From assembly GCF_963676935.1 (NCBI RefSeq), contig NZ_OY781470.1:1146680-1210679 (forward strand): a DNA stretch of 64,000 nt. The letters run 5' to 3'. Below, piece by piece: positions 34,842 to 42,979 of this stretch; within the stretch, counting starts at the first letter, position 1; the number at the start of each line of letters is the position of its first letter. A model generated the notes under the pieces. That model was not told the origin of the DNA. It ran no database searches and saw only the letters and a list, made by a program, of their open reading frames with translations. This DNA is from Halarcobacter sp. GTDB taxonomy: Bacteria > Campylobacterota > Campylobacteria > Campylobacterales > Arcobacteraceae. The position numbers and the translations under genes are program-made.

Positions 34842-36550
34842 AAAATATTCTAAAAGTATTTTTAATTGTATCAATTATATCGATAAATCTTTTTGCTGCG
34901 CAAGAAAAACAGATAGTTGATGAAAAACATATTGTATCAAACAATTTAAATGATATTGAAAAAATTGAAGAGTTAAAACAAGAAGAGGAAAAAGCTAGAC
35001 TTGAAGCTGAAGAAAAACAAAGAATTGAAGAGGAAAAAAGATTAGCAAAAGAGAACAAAATAAATGAACTCAAGTCAAAAATTGATACTATTGATGAAAA
35101 GTTAAAAGATAATATTTTACTAAAAAGATATAGCAATTATAATGCTTATATTAAAATTTCTGATGAGTTGGCTGACCTTAAAAAAAGTGCAAAAAAGATA
35201 GGTAATAAAACAGAGGAACAGATTCATCACTTAACAAATAAAATAAGAATTAAAGAGAATGAGTTAGAGTTAATATCTGAGTATAAAGGTTCTCCTATTG
35301 GTTCTTTGATTAATCCTCCCGAAATAGATAATTATGAGCAGATTTCAAATCCATTTGGAATTATTAATGCTCTTTCATATATAAAAAAACTTGAAAACAA
35401 CAAAAAAGAGTTTTTATCTGTTGAAAAAGGTGTAAGAGAAGTTACAAACTTAATAGAAGAGAAACTATATGCATATTTAGAGCTTTATAATACTGACCCT
35501 AAAACAGAGTATAAAGAAGTGATAAACTTTTTAGATAAAGAAAAAAGAGATTTCACTATGGTTCTGGAGATTGTTTCTACTACAGAAGAGGTTTATACAA
35601 GAAAAATAGAACAAGTTATTCTTGAAACAAAATCTCAAATCTCAGTTCAAATAGAAAAAATATTTAATATTGCATTTATTATTGTGGTTTTCTTTGTAGT
35701 TACTCTTTTGATTAAAATGGCACTTAAAAAGTATTATTCACAAAATGAGAATTTTTATATGACAAATAAAGTGATAAATTTCACTTTAGTATTTTTTGTT
35801 TTAATAGTAGTACTTTTCTCATATATTGATAATGTTTCATATATTGTAACAATCTTAGGGTTTGCATCTGCAGGTATTGCTATTGCTTTAAAAGACTGGT
35901 TTATGTCTATTTTTGGTTGGCTTGTTATTGTAACATCTGGTTCTATTCATGTAGGGGATAGAATAAAAGTAACAAGAGATGGTCAACAAGTTGTAGGGGA
36001 TGTTTTAGATATCTCATTATTTAAAATAACTATTAGAGAAGATATTACCTTAACATCATATACAGTAAACAGAAGGACAGGAAGAATTTTCTTTATTCCA
36101 AACAATTATATCTTTTCTGAAATGATAGCAAACTATACTCATTCAGGACTTAGAACAGTTTGGGATGGTATTGATATTACTATTACTTTTGATTCAAACT
36201 ATAAAAAAGCACAACATATAGCAAAAGAGATATTAAAACACTACTCTAAAGGTTATACAGATATTACTAGAAAACAGTTATCAAAAATGAGAAGTAAATA
36301 TCAGTTAAGAGCTACAGGGGTTGAGCCAAGGGTTTATACTTTTGTTGAACCTTATGGAATAGTTATATCTGCATGGTACTTAACAAATTCATACTCTGCT
36401 TTAGTTTTAAGAAGTACAATGTCACCAGAAATTTTAGAAGCGTTTATGAAAGAGGATGATATCACTATTGCTTACCCAACACAAACAGTGAATGTAGGTA
36501 AAGGTAGTGAAAATTTAAGAACTCCTCCACCAGATTTACCAGAGGTTTAA
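34838..36550 (+). CDS. MscS-family mechanosensitive channel with coiled-coil periplasmic region
   Basis: The 570-residue protein has a signal-like N terminus (VFLIVSIISINLFAA), a charged coiled-coil region (about 25-135), and membrane helices at about 275-300, 312-335 and 340-365. The pore helix lies at TILGFASAGIAIALKDW. The MscS beta domain (GSIHVGDRIKVTRDGQQVVGDV) and a cytosolic alpha/beta domain complete it. It probably releases solutes on hypo-osmotic shock. The start is GTG, overlapping the aroB stop by 4 bases (GTGA). Confidence 0.9.
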   Translation: MKNILKVFLIVSIISINLFAAQEKQIVDEKHIVSNNLNDIEKIEELKQEEEKARLEAEEKQRIEEEKRLAKENKINELKSKIDTIDEKLKDNILLKRYSNYNAYIKISDELADLKKSAKKIGNKTEEQIHHLTNKIRIKENELELISEYKGSPIGSLINPPEIDNYEQISNPFGIINALSYIKKLENNKKEFLSVEKGVREVTNLIEEKLYAYLELYNTDPKTEYKEVINFLDKEKRDFTMVLEIVSTTEEVYTRKIEQVILETKSQISVQIEKIFNIAFIIVVFFVVTLLIKMALKKYYSQNENFYMTNKVINFTLVFFVLIVVLFSYIDNVSYIVTILGFASAGIAIALKDWFMSIFGWLVIVTSGSIHVGDRIKVTRDGQQVVGDVLDISLFKITIREDITLTSYTVNRRTGRIFFIPNNYIFSEMIANYTHSGLRTVWDGIDITITFDSNYKKAQHIAKEILKHYSKGYTDITRKQLSKMRSKYQLRATGVEPRVYTFVEPYGIVISAWYLTNSYSALVLRSTMSPEILEAFMKEDDITIAYPTQTVNVGKGSENLRTPPPDLPEV

Positions 36551-36557
36551 GGATTTT

Positions 36558-37826
36558 ATGAAGTTTTCAACAAATAAACAAAAAGTATTTTTTAAAACAT
36601 TTGGGTGTCGAACAAATCTATTTGACACTCAAGTTATGATGAGTAATCTAAAAGATTTTGAAGTAACCCAAGATGAAAAAGAAGCAGATATCGTGGTTAT
36701 AAACTCATGTACAGTTACAAACAGTGCAGATAGTACAGCAAGAGGATATATAAACTCTTTAAATAGATTAAACAAACCACCAAGAGTAGTTTTCACAGGA
36801 TGTGGAGTTTGGACAAAAGGTGAAAATCTTTTTAAAGAGGATAAAATAGATTCTTTATTTGGACATAGTCAAAAAGAGCAAATAAATGAACTTCTTCAAA
36901 AAGATGAAAGATTTTTTGATGCCGGAGATTTAGAGCATATTGATGATACTATAGTTGAAGAGTTTATAGGTAAGAGTAGGGCTTTTATTAAGATTCAAGA
37001 GGGGTGTGATTTTAGATGTTCATATTGTATTATCCCTTATGTAAGAGGTGATGCAAGAAGTTATAAAGAGGAGAAAATCCTAGAACAAATCACAACTTTA
37101 GCTTCAAATGGCTTTGGAGAGTTTATTTTAACTGGAACAAATGTGGGAAGTTATGGTAAAAAACAACATACCTCTTTAGCAAAACTACTTAAAAAAATTG
37201 CAATGATAAAAGGTGTTAGAAGAATAAGACTTGGTTCTGTTGAGCCTATTCAAATTGATGATGAGTTTAAAGAGATTATCAATGAACCTTTTATGGCAAA
37301 ACACCTTCATATAGCACTTCAACACACTTCAAAAGAGATGTTGAAAATAATGAACAGAAGAAATAAAGTATTATCAGATCTTGAGCTTTTTGAATTTTTA
37401 AGAGAAAATGGTTATGCTTTAGGGACAGATTTTATTGTTGGACACCCAGGAGAAACAGATGAATTGTGGAAAGAAGCAGTTGAAAATCTACATAGATTTC
37501 CACTTACGCATGTTCATGCTTTTACTTATTCAAAAAGGGATGGGACTCCAAGTGCAACAATGAAAGGTGAAGTTAGAGGAGATATTGCTAAATCAAGGTA
37601 TAATGAATTAGTAAGCATAATAGATGAAAAAAACTATAACTTTAGAAAAAACAATACTAAACCTTTAGAAGTGTTAATTGAATCTTATAAAGATGGTGTC
37701 TACACTGGACTAGATCAATATTTTAATCAAATTGAGGTTAAAAGTAGTGTTGATTTAGTTGGAGATTGGATATTTTTAGAGGAGTATGAAGCAAAGAGAG
37801 ATAAAAATGTCGCAGAATTCAAATAA
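36558..37826 (+). CDS. mtaB: tRNA t6A37 methylthiotransferase MtaB
   Basis: The 422-residue radical-SAM enzyme has the N-terminal methylthiotransferase domain (FKTFGCRTNLFDTQ, VINSCTVTNSADSTARG, FTGCGVWTKG with its three cluster cysteines). The radical-SAM motif GCDFRCSYCIIPYVRG holds CxxxCxxC (about 149-156), and a C-terminal TRAM-like region is present. MtaB converts t6A to ms2t6A at position 37 of ANN-decoding tRNAs. The FGCRTN form of the first cysteine motif favours MtaB over MiaB (which reads GCQMN). It lies 7 bases after the channel gene, and its end is overlapped by the AAA gene. Confidence 0.92.
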   Translation: MKFSTNKQKVFFKTFGCRTNLFDTQVMMSNLKDFEVTQDEKEADIVVINSCTVTNSADSTARGYINSLNRLNKPPRVVFTGCGVWTKGENLFKEDKIDSLFGHSQKEQINELLQKDERFFDAGDLEHIDDTIVEEFIGKSRAFIKIQEGCDFRCSYCIIPYVRGDARSYKEEKILEQITTLASNGFGEFILTGTNVGSYGKKQHTSLAKLLKKIAMIKGVRRIRLGSVEPIQIDDEFKEIINEPFMAKHLHIALQHTSKEMLKIMNRRNKVLSDLELFEFLRENGYALGTDFIVGHPGETDELWKEAVENLHRFPLTHVHAFTYSKRDGTPSATMKGEVRGDIAKSRYNELVSIIDEKNYNFRKNNTKPLEVLIESYKDGVYTGLDQYFNQIEVKSSVDLVGDWIFLEEYEAKRDKNVAEFK

Positions 37827-39273
37827 TAAACTTGATAAAAACATGAAGCTTATGGGCTTATCGGCAATCGTTTTATTAGTACTATTTTTATATACACTTT
37901 ATAAGAGTAGTGACCATATTCAAACAAATTCATATTATTTTGGAATAATATTTTTACTTTTTTTACTTGCATTTGCAATATTTGCAAAATATAAACAAAA
38001 AAGTTTACAAAAATTTTTAAAAATAAATCCTAAAAATACAAAACAATCTTTTTCTGAGGAATTATCTACAGCACAAGATACAACAGAAGAGACTACTAAT
38101 TCAAATATCATTGCAGTAAATTCAAATATTACTTTTAAAGATATTGCAGGAATTAGTGAAGTAAAAGGTGAGTTAGAAGAGGTTGTTGAATTTTTAAATG
38201 ACCCAAGTAAATATTTAAACTATGGAGTTAAACTTCCAAAAGGTGTACTTTTAGTTGGACCTCCAGGAGTTGGTAAAACCCTTATTGCAAGGGCAGTTGC
38301 GGGGGAAGCTGATGTTCCATTTTTTTATCAAAGTGGTGCAAGTTTTGTTCAAATCTATGTGGGAATGGGTGCAAAAAAAGTGCGAGAACTTTTTATGAAA
38401 GCAAAAGCTTCAGCACCTGCTATTGTATTTATTGATGAGATTGATGCAATTGGTAAAAAAAGAGGTGGCAAAACAAATGATGAAAGGGAATCAACTTTAA
38501 ATGAACTTTTAACACAAATGGATGGATTTGAAGGTGATTCAGGTGTTATTGTTATTGCTGCTACAAACAAAATAGAAGTTTTAGATGAAGCACTACTTAG
38601 AGCTGGAAGATTTGATAGAAGAGTATTTTTAAATCTTCCAAATATTGATGATAGAAAAAAGATTTTACAGTTATATTTGAAAGCTAAACATTATGAGTTT
38701 GATTTGGATATTTTAGCTCAGCAAACTTCAGGTTTTAGTTCAGCAGCTTTAGCAACTTTGATAAATGAAGCCTTATTAAATATGATTAAAAGAGATTCAA
38801 AAATTCTTCAAGATATTGATATTGAATTAGCTAAAAATAAACTAGAATTTGGGAAAAAAGAGACTCAAATTTTAAATGAAGAACAAAAAGAGATTTTGAG
38901 TATTTATCAGGCAAGTAAAGCTTTTATAACAAAATCAAAAGTAAGCCTTTTTGATGAAAAAGTAACTATTGTTGATTCTATTTATCCTTCATATAAAGAA
39001 CTTCTAGAAAATATAAAAAGGTATCTTTCTGGAACAATTGGTGTTGAAGTTATAAAAAAACAAAAATATGCAGTACGTAAGCAAGATTTACAAAAAGCAT
39101 ATGAACTTGCAAAACAAATTGTAGATGAATACAAAATGGCTAAAGATATTGATAGTTTAATTGAAGATGTAAGTAATTCCTTGCGTTCTGAACTTTCAGA
39201 AAACTCCGCTGAGATAATTAGATTAAAAGAGATAATGCTAAAAAATGAGGTTATTGTAGAAGATGATATCTAA
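37807..39273 (+). CDS. FtsH-like AAA+ ATPase lacking the metalloprotease motif
   Basis: The 488-residue protein has two N-terminal membrane helices (about 15-35 and 42-60) and an FtsH-type AAA domain: Walker A GPPGVGKT (about 150), pore-loop region FVQIYVGMGAKKVRELF, Walker B VFIDEIDAIGKKRGG, and ATNKIEVLDEALLRAGRFDRR. Where FtsH has the zinc motif HEAGH, this protein reads YQASKAF (about 366), and the zinc-binding Asp region is also not seen. It therefore looks like an ATPase without protease activity, perhaps an unfoldase or FtsH partner. The start chosen is the ATG at 37807 behind AGAGA; an in-frame ATG at 37786 is less likely. Confidence 0.88.
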   Translation: MSQNSNNKLDKNMKLMGLSAIVLLVLFLYTLYKSSDHIQTNSYYFGIIFLLFLLAFAIFAKYKQKSLQKFLKINPKNTKQSFSEELSTAQDTTEETTNSNIIAVNSNITFKDIAGISEVKGELEEVVEFLNDPSKYLNYGVKLPKGVLLVGPPGVGKTLIARAVAGEADVPFFYQSGASFVQIYVGMGAKKVRELFMKAKASAPAIVFIDEIDAIGKKRGGKTNDERESTLNELLTQMDGFEGDSGVIVIAATNKIEVLDEALLRAGRFDRRVFLNLPNIDDRKKILQLYLKAKHYEFDLDILAQQTSGFSSAALATLINEALLNMIKRDSKILQDIDIELAKNKLEFGKKETQILNEEQKEILSIYQASKAFITKSKVSLFDEKVTIVDSIYPSYKELLENIKRYLSGTIGVEVIKKQKYAVRKQDLQKAYELAKQIVDEYKMAKDIDSLIEDVSNSLRSELSENSAEIIRLKEIMLKNEVIVEDDI

Positions 39274-39775
39274 ATTTTTTTCAGGTTTTTGTTTAGACAA
39301 TGAAAAAGAGTTATTTAAAGAGTATATTCTTGATAAGGATTTTTGTGTAGCTGGTTTTTCCTATGGAGCTATAAAAGCTTTTGATTATGTGTATTTAAAA
39401 AACAAAAGAGTAGACACTTTACAACTATTTTCTCCCGCTTTTTTTCAAACTATGGATAAAAAAACAAAAAGACTACAACTTATGTTTTTTAAAAAAGATA
39501 AAAATAGTTATATTAAAAATTTTTTAGAAAATGTAGTTTTTCCCGAAAATACTAATATTAATAAGTATTTAAATGAGGGTAGTGAATCTCAATTAGAAGA
39601 ATTATTAAACTATGTTTGGGACGAGGAAAAACTTAAAGAGTTAGTAAACAAAGGTATAAAAATAGAAGTTTATTTAGGTGGCAAAGATAAAATTATAGAC
39701 CATGAAGCTGCAAAAGATTTTTTTAAAGAGTTTGCTACTGTATATTATATTAAAGATAAAGGACATATATTATGA
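39263..39775 (+). CDS. bioV: Pimelyl-ACP methyl ester esterase BioV
   Basis: A 170-residue small alpha/beta hydrolase of the BioV type found in Helicobacter and relatives. It begins MISKFFSGFCLDNEKELF, has the nucleophile elbow GFSYGAIKAFDYVY (Ser about 35), an Asp in LGGKDKIID and a C-terminal His in KDKGHIL. BioV cleaves the methyl ester of pimelyl-ACP, ending the disguised fatty-acid elongation that makes the biotin precursor. It overlaps the AAA gene by 11 bases and mogA by 4 (ATGA), so it is translated within this operon. Confidence 0.87.
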   Translation: MISKFFSGFCLDNEKELFKEYILDKDFCVAGFSYGAIKAFDYVYLKNKRVDTLQLFSPAFFQTMDKKTKRLQLMFFKKDKNSYIKNFLENVVFPENTNINKYLNEGSESQLEELLNYVWDEEKLKELVNKGIKIEVYLGGKDKIIDHEAAKDFFKEFATVYYIKDKGHIL

Positions 39776-40311
39776 GTGAAAATATAGCTAAAATAGGTAT
39801 TATAACTGCAAGTGATAGGGCTAGTAAAGGTATTTATGAAGATATTTCTGGAAAAGCTATTGAAGATACTATGAATGATTATTTAAAATCTCCTTGGAAA
39901 CCAGTTTATAGATGTATTGAAGATGATCAAAAAACTATTGAGAATACAATGATTGATTTAGTTGATAAAGAAGGTTGTTGTTTAGTTGTTACAACAGGTG
40001 GTACAGGACCAGCAGCAAGGGATGTTACTCCTGAAGCGACTGAAGCAGTATGTGATAGAATGATGCCAGGTTTTGGTGAACTTATGAGAGCCGAATCTTT
40101 AAAATTTGTTCCAACTGCTATTCTTTCAAGACAAACAGCAGGTCTTAGGGGGAGTTCTTTAATTGTAAATCTTCCAGGAAAACCAAAATCTATTAGAGAG
40201 TGTTTAGATGCTGTTTTTCCAGCAATTCCTTATTGCATCGATTTAATGGAGGGACCATTTTTAGAATGTAATGAAGAGGTTATAAAACCATTTAGACCAA
40301 AGAAAAAGTAA
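39772..40311 (+). CDS. mogA: Molybdopterin adenylyltransferase
   Basis: The 179-residue protein has the MoaB/Mog fold motifs: IGIITASDRASKGIYEDISG, VVTTGGTGPAARDVTPEAT (substrate-binding), and GLRGSSLIVNLPGKPKSIRECL. MogA adenylylates molybdopterin before molybdate (or tungstate) insertion. The formate dehydrogenase encoded at the right end of the window is one enzyme that needs this cofactor. It is last in the aroB operon. Confidence 0.93.
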   Translation: MSENIAKIGIITASDRASKGIYEDISGKAIEDTMNDYLKSPWKPVYRCIEDDQKTIENTMIDLVDKEGCCLVVTTGGTGPAARDVTPEATEAVCDRMMPGFGELMRAESLKFVPTAILSRQTAGLRGSSLIVNLPGKPKSIRECLDAVFPAIPYCIDLMEGPFLECNEEVIKPFRPKKK

Positions 40312-40406
40312 ATAAAATCATGTAAATTTGATGTAAATTTGAAAAAAAAGTTTACTTTTATTTACCTTTTTATTTTAATTAGTAAATTTTTTTAATTTTT
40401 ATATTA

Positions 40407-40469
40407 ATATGACCTTTTATTTAAGCTTTTTTATTTATTATTAAATATTAGAAATTTAAAAGGTCATAT
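40407..40469 (+). promoter_or_regulatory. 13-bp leader hairpin that covers the ribosome-binding site of the DASS transporter
   Basis: ATATGACCTTTTA (40407-40419) is perfectly complementary to TAAAAGGTCATAT (40457-40469). The right arm contains the AAAAGG ribosome-binding site and ends one base before the ATG. The 37-base interior is AT-rich. If transcribed, the pairing would hide the start site, which suggests translational control. A DNA operator is less likely with this wide spacing. Confidence 0.5.
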
Positions 40470-41804
40470 ATGAAAAAATATTTATTTACAATTATTTTGA
40501 CATTTGGAGCTTATTTTTTTGCAAGCTTTGCATTTAATACTCAACACTCAATACTTTTAGCGATAATTGTATTTCTTGTTACATTATGGACAAATGAAGC
40601 TTTACCTATAGGAGTTGTATCTTTACTTCCTATTGTACTTTTCCCTAGTTTTGATATCTTAAGTACCAATGCTACAACAATAAACTATTCAAAGTCTATC
40701 ATTTTTCTATTTTTAGGTGGTTTTATAATTGCAATTGCTACACAAAAAACAGAATTACACAAGTATATTTCAAACAAATTATTAACTTTGTTTCCAAATA
40801 CACCAAGGGGAATACTTTTTTCACTTGCAATCACTTCTGCATTTTTAAGTTCACTTATTTCAAATACTACAACTGCATTGTTGTTAATCCCTATTGCAAT
40901 GTTTTTAACAGATAATACAAAACTAAAAATGAGACTTGTTTTAGCTATTGCATATGGAGCAAGTATTGGTGGAATTGTTACACCAATTGGTACACCTCCA
41001 AATTTGATTTTATTAGGTTTTATGGATCATCATTCCCTTGAAGCTATACCATTTGTAAAATGGATATTTTTAACTGCACCTTTAGCTTTTGTTATGTTAT
41101 TGATTATCCCTTTATTTTTATCTTTTGGGGTAAATGATATTAAGTTTGATACTGAATTATCACACAAAGAGGATTTAACAACGGATCAAAGAAGATTATT
41201 GTATATTTTAGGTTCATTGGTTGTTTTACTTTTAGTTAATTCAAAAATAGAACCTTACTATTCTGGACTTGGGTTAAATGAAAAAGGGATATTATTAAGT
41301 TATGGACTATTAATGTTAGTTCCAAAAATAGGGTTTCTTGAATGGGATGATATGAAAAAAATCCCTTATGAAATAATCTTTCTTTTTGGTGCGGGTTTTT
41401 CAATTGCAGCAGCATTCTCTTCAACAGGTCTTGCTCAAGAGATAGCAAATTATCTTTTAGAATTGACAAATTTACCAGTACTTGTTTTAATATTACTTGT
41501 AGCTTCATTAATCACTTTTACAACAGAGATTACTTCAAATACAGCCTTAATCTCAATTGCTTTACCAATTATATATTCATTAAGTAATGTGACAAATATT
41601 GATACTACACTTATCCTTCTCGTTGCAACAATTTGTGCTTCTTATGCTTTTATGTTACCTATTGCAACCCCTCCAAATGCAATTGCAATGAGTAGTGGAG
41701 CTGTAAAAGTAAAAGATATGGCAAAGTTTGGAATAGTGTTTAATATTTTAGGTATCCTTTGTGTTACAGCAACTGCTTTATTATATTGGCAGTATGCTCT
41801 ATAA
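40470..41804 (+). CDS. DASS/SLC13-family anion transporter
   Basis: The 444-residue membrane protein has about eleven helices and the two SNT sodium/substrate motifs expected of the family: SLISNTTTALLLIPIAM (about 130) and EITSNTALISIALPI (about 353), with IGTPPNLILLGF and IATPPNAIAMSSG following each. DASS transporters carry C4-dicarboxylates, citrate or sulfate with sodium. The substrate cannot be decided. It stands alone, with a structured leader, and a tiny opposite-strand gene overlaps its end. Confidence 0.9.
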   Translation: MKKYLFTIILTFGAYFFASFAFNTQHSILLAIIVFLVTLWTNEALPIGVVSLLPIVLFPSFDILSTNATTINYSKSIIFLFLGGFIIAIATQKTELHKYISNKLLTLFPNTPRGILFSLAITSAFLSSLISNTTTALLLIPIAMFLTDNTKLKMRLVLAIAYGASIGGIVTPIGTPPNLILLGFMDHHSLEAIPFVKWIFLTAPLAFVMLLIIPLFLSFGVNDIKFDTELSHKEDLTTDQRRLLYILGSLVVLLLVNSKIEPYYSGLGLNEKGILLSYGLLMLVPKIGFLEWDDMKKIPYEIIFLFGAGFSIAAAFSSTGLAQEIANYLLELTNLPVLVLILLVASLITFTTEITSNTALISIALPIIYSLSNVTNIDTTLILLVATICASYAFMLPIATPPNAIAMSSGAVKVKDMAKFGIVFNILGILCVTATALLYWQYAL

Positions 41805-41948
41805 TGGGTCTAAATTCTCTTTATGAATGGAAGAAAATATAAGATTAACATCTTCTTTATTTGTTAATCTTTTTTCTTCTACTTTATTTGTTATTTTTAA
41901 AACACAAAAAATAGAAACAAAAACAGTAATTATTAAAAATATTCTCAT
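41799..41948 (-). CDS. Small exported or membrane-anchored protein (49 aa)
   Basis: On the minus strand an ATG at 41948 behind AAAAAAGGATTTTG opens 49 codons: a hydrophobic N-terminal segment (residues 2-19, RIFLIITVFVSIFCVLKI) and a charged tail (NKVEEKRLTNKEDVN). The strong ribosome-binding site and signal-like N terminus favour a real gene. A 60-codon frame on the other strand has no such support. It converges on the transporter gene and overlaps its last 6 bases. No family recognised. Confidence 0.5.
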   Translation of the reverse strand: MRIFLIITVFVSIFCVLKITNKVEEKRLTNKEDVNLIFSSIHKENLDPL

Positions 41949-42092
41949 CAAAATCCTTTTTTGTAAGTATAAAATTAATAAAAGTTTTTGTCTTTTATTT
42001 TTGTGTTAAATAGTTTATCAAATCGTGCTATTATTTTTATCAAATTGTGTTTTATGGTATTTTTCTTTATAAAATGTGATATTATTCTTTTT

Positions 42093-42959
42093 ATGAAAAA
42101 GAAAGATACTAGAAATGAACACAAACAAAGGATTAATGAAGTTCAATACCATATTTACAAATATTTATTCACAAAACTTACAATTGAAGATTTAGCAAAA
42201 ATTTCCTCATATTCTGTATATCATTTTCAACGAATATTTAAAGAGATTACTACAAAAAGTGTAGTTACTTACATCAAAGATTTAAGACTTGAATGTGCAG
42301 CAAATTTTTTAATTTTTAATCCAAGTTCAACAATTACTGATATAGCTTATAATTGTGGTTTTAAATCTTCTGCAACTTTCAGTAATGAGTTTAAAAAACA
42401 ATATAATTGTTCACCTACACAATGGAGGGAAACTGAATATAAAAACTATCAATCAAGCAAATGTACTTTAAATGATAGAGAGATAGACTTCTCCCAAATA
42501 CAAATAAAAAATTTATCTGAAGTAAAAATTGCATATATGAGACATATGGGATTTGATAAAACTATAAAAACAGGGTGGCAAAAGTTTTTATATCTATTAG
42601 AAAAGGATTTTGGAATAAGTGATGGAAAGATGATGGCTGTACATCATAGTAATCCAAATATCACATCTTTAGAAGATTATAGATATATTGCTTGTGTAGA
42701 TTTAGAAGGTAGAAAGATAACTCCAAAAGGTGATATAGGTTTATGCTCAATTTCAGGTGGACTTTTTGCAACAATTCGTTTTCAGGGTGTATGTGAAGAT
42801 GCTTTAACTTTGTATAAGAAGATGTATTATGAATGGCTTCCTAGCAGTGAATATGAAGCTTTGGAAACTTCTGCTAGTGTATTATATTATAAAAACAATT
42901 ATCTTGATGAAAAAGATGAATTTGATATGGAGTTTAGAGTTCCTATAAAGTATAAATAG
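42093..42959 (+). CDS. AraC-family regulator with GyrI-like effector domain
   Basis: The 288-residue regulator has an N-terminal AraC double helix-turn-helix (LTIEDLAKISSYSVYHFQRIF and ITDIAYNCGFKSSATFSNEF, residues about 28-108). The C-terminal GyrI/BmrR-like ligand-binding domain (about 130-288) includes VKIAYMRHMGFDK and RYIACVDLEG. Such proteins activate genes in response to hydrophobic or cationic compounds. An upstream in-frame ATG at 41988 would add 35 hydrophobic residues unlike the family; the chosen ATG fits better. It converges with selB. Confidence 0.88.
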   Translation: MKKKDTRNEHKQRINEVQYHIYKYLFTKLTIEDLAKISSYSVYHFQRIFKEITTKSVVTYIKDLRLECAANFLIFNPSSTITDIAYNCGFKSSATFSNEFKKQYNCSPTQWRETEYKNYQSSKCTLNDREIDFSQIQIKNLSEVKIAYMRHMGFDKTIKTGWQKFLYLLEKDFGISDGKMMAVHHSNPNITSLEDYRYIACVDLEGRKITPKGDIGLCSISGGLFATIRFQGVCEDALTLYKKMYYEWLPSSEYEALETSASVLYYKNNYLDEKDEFDMEFRVPIKYK

Positions 42960-42978
42960 AAGAGTATATCTCTTCTAT
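42956..42978. terminator. Hairpin between convergent AraC gene and selB
   Basis: ATAGAAGAG and CTCTTCTAT form a perfect 9-bp stem with loop TATAT. It sits between the AraC stop and the selB stop and could end transcripts from both sides. Confidence 0.5.
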
Positions 42979-42979
42979 C

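Noticed and set aside
41827..42009. 60-codon plus-strand frame between the DASS transporter and the AraC gene
   Set aside because: No ribosome-binding site and unusual composition; the minus-strand 49-codon gene in the same place has better signals.
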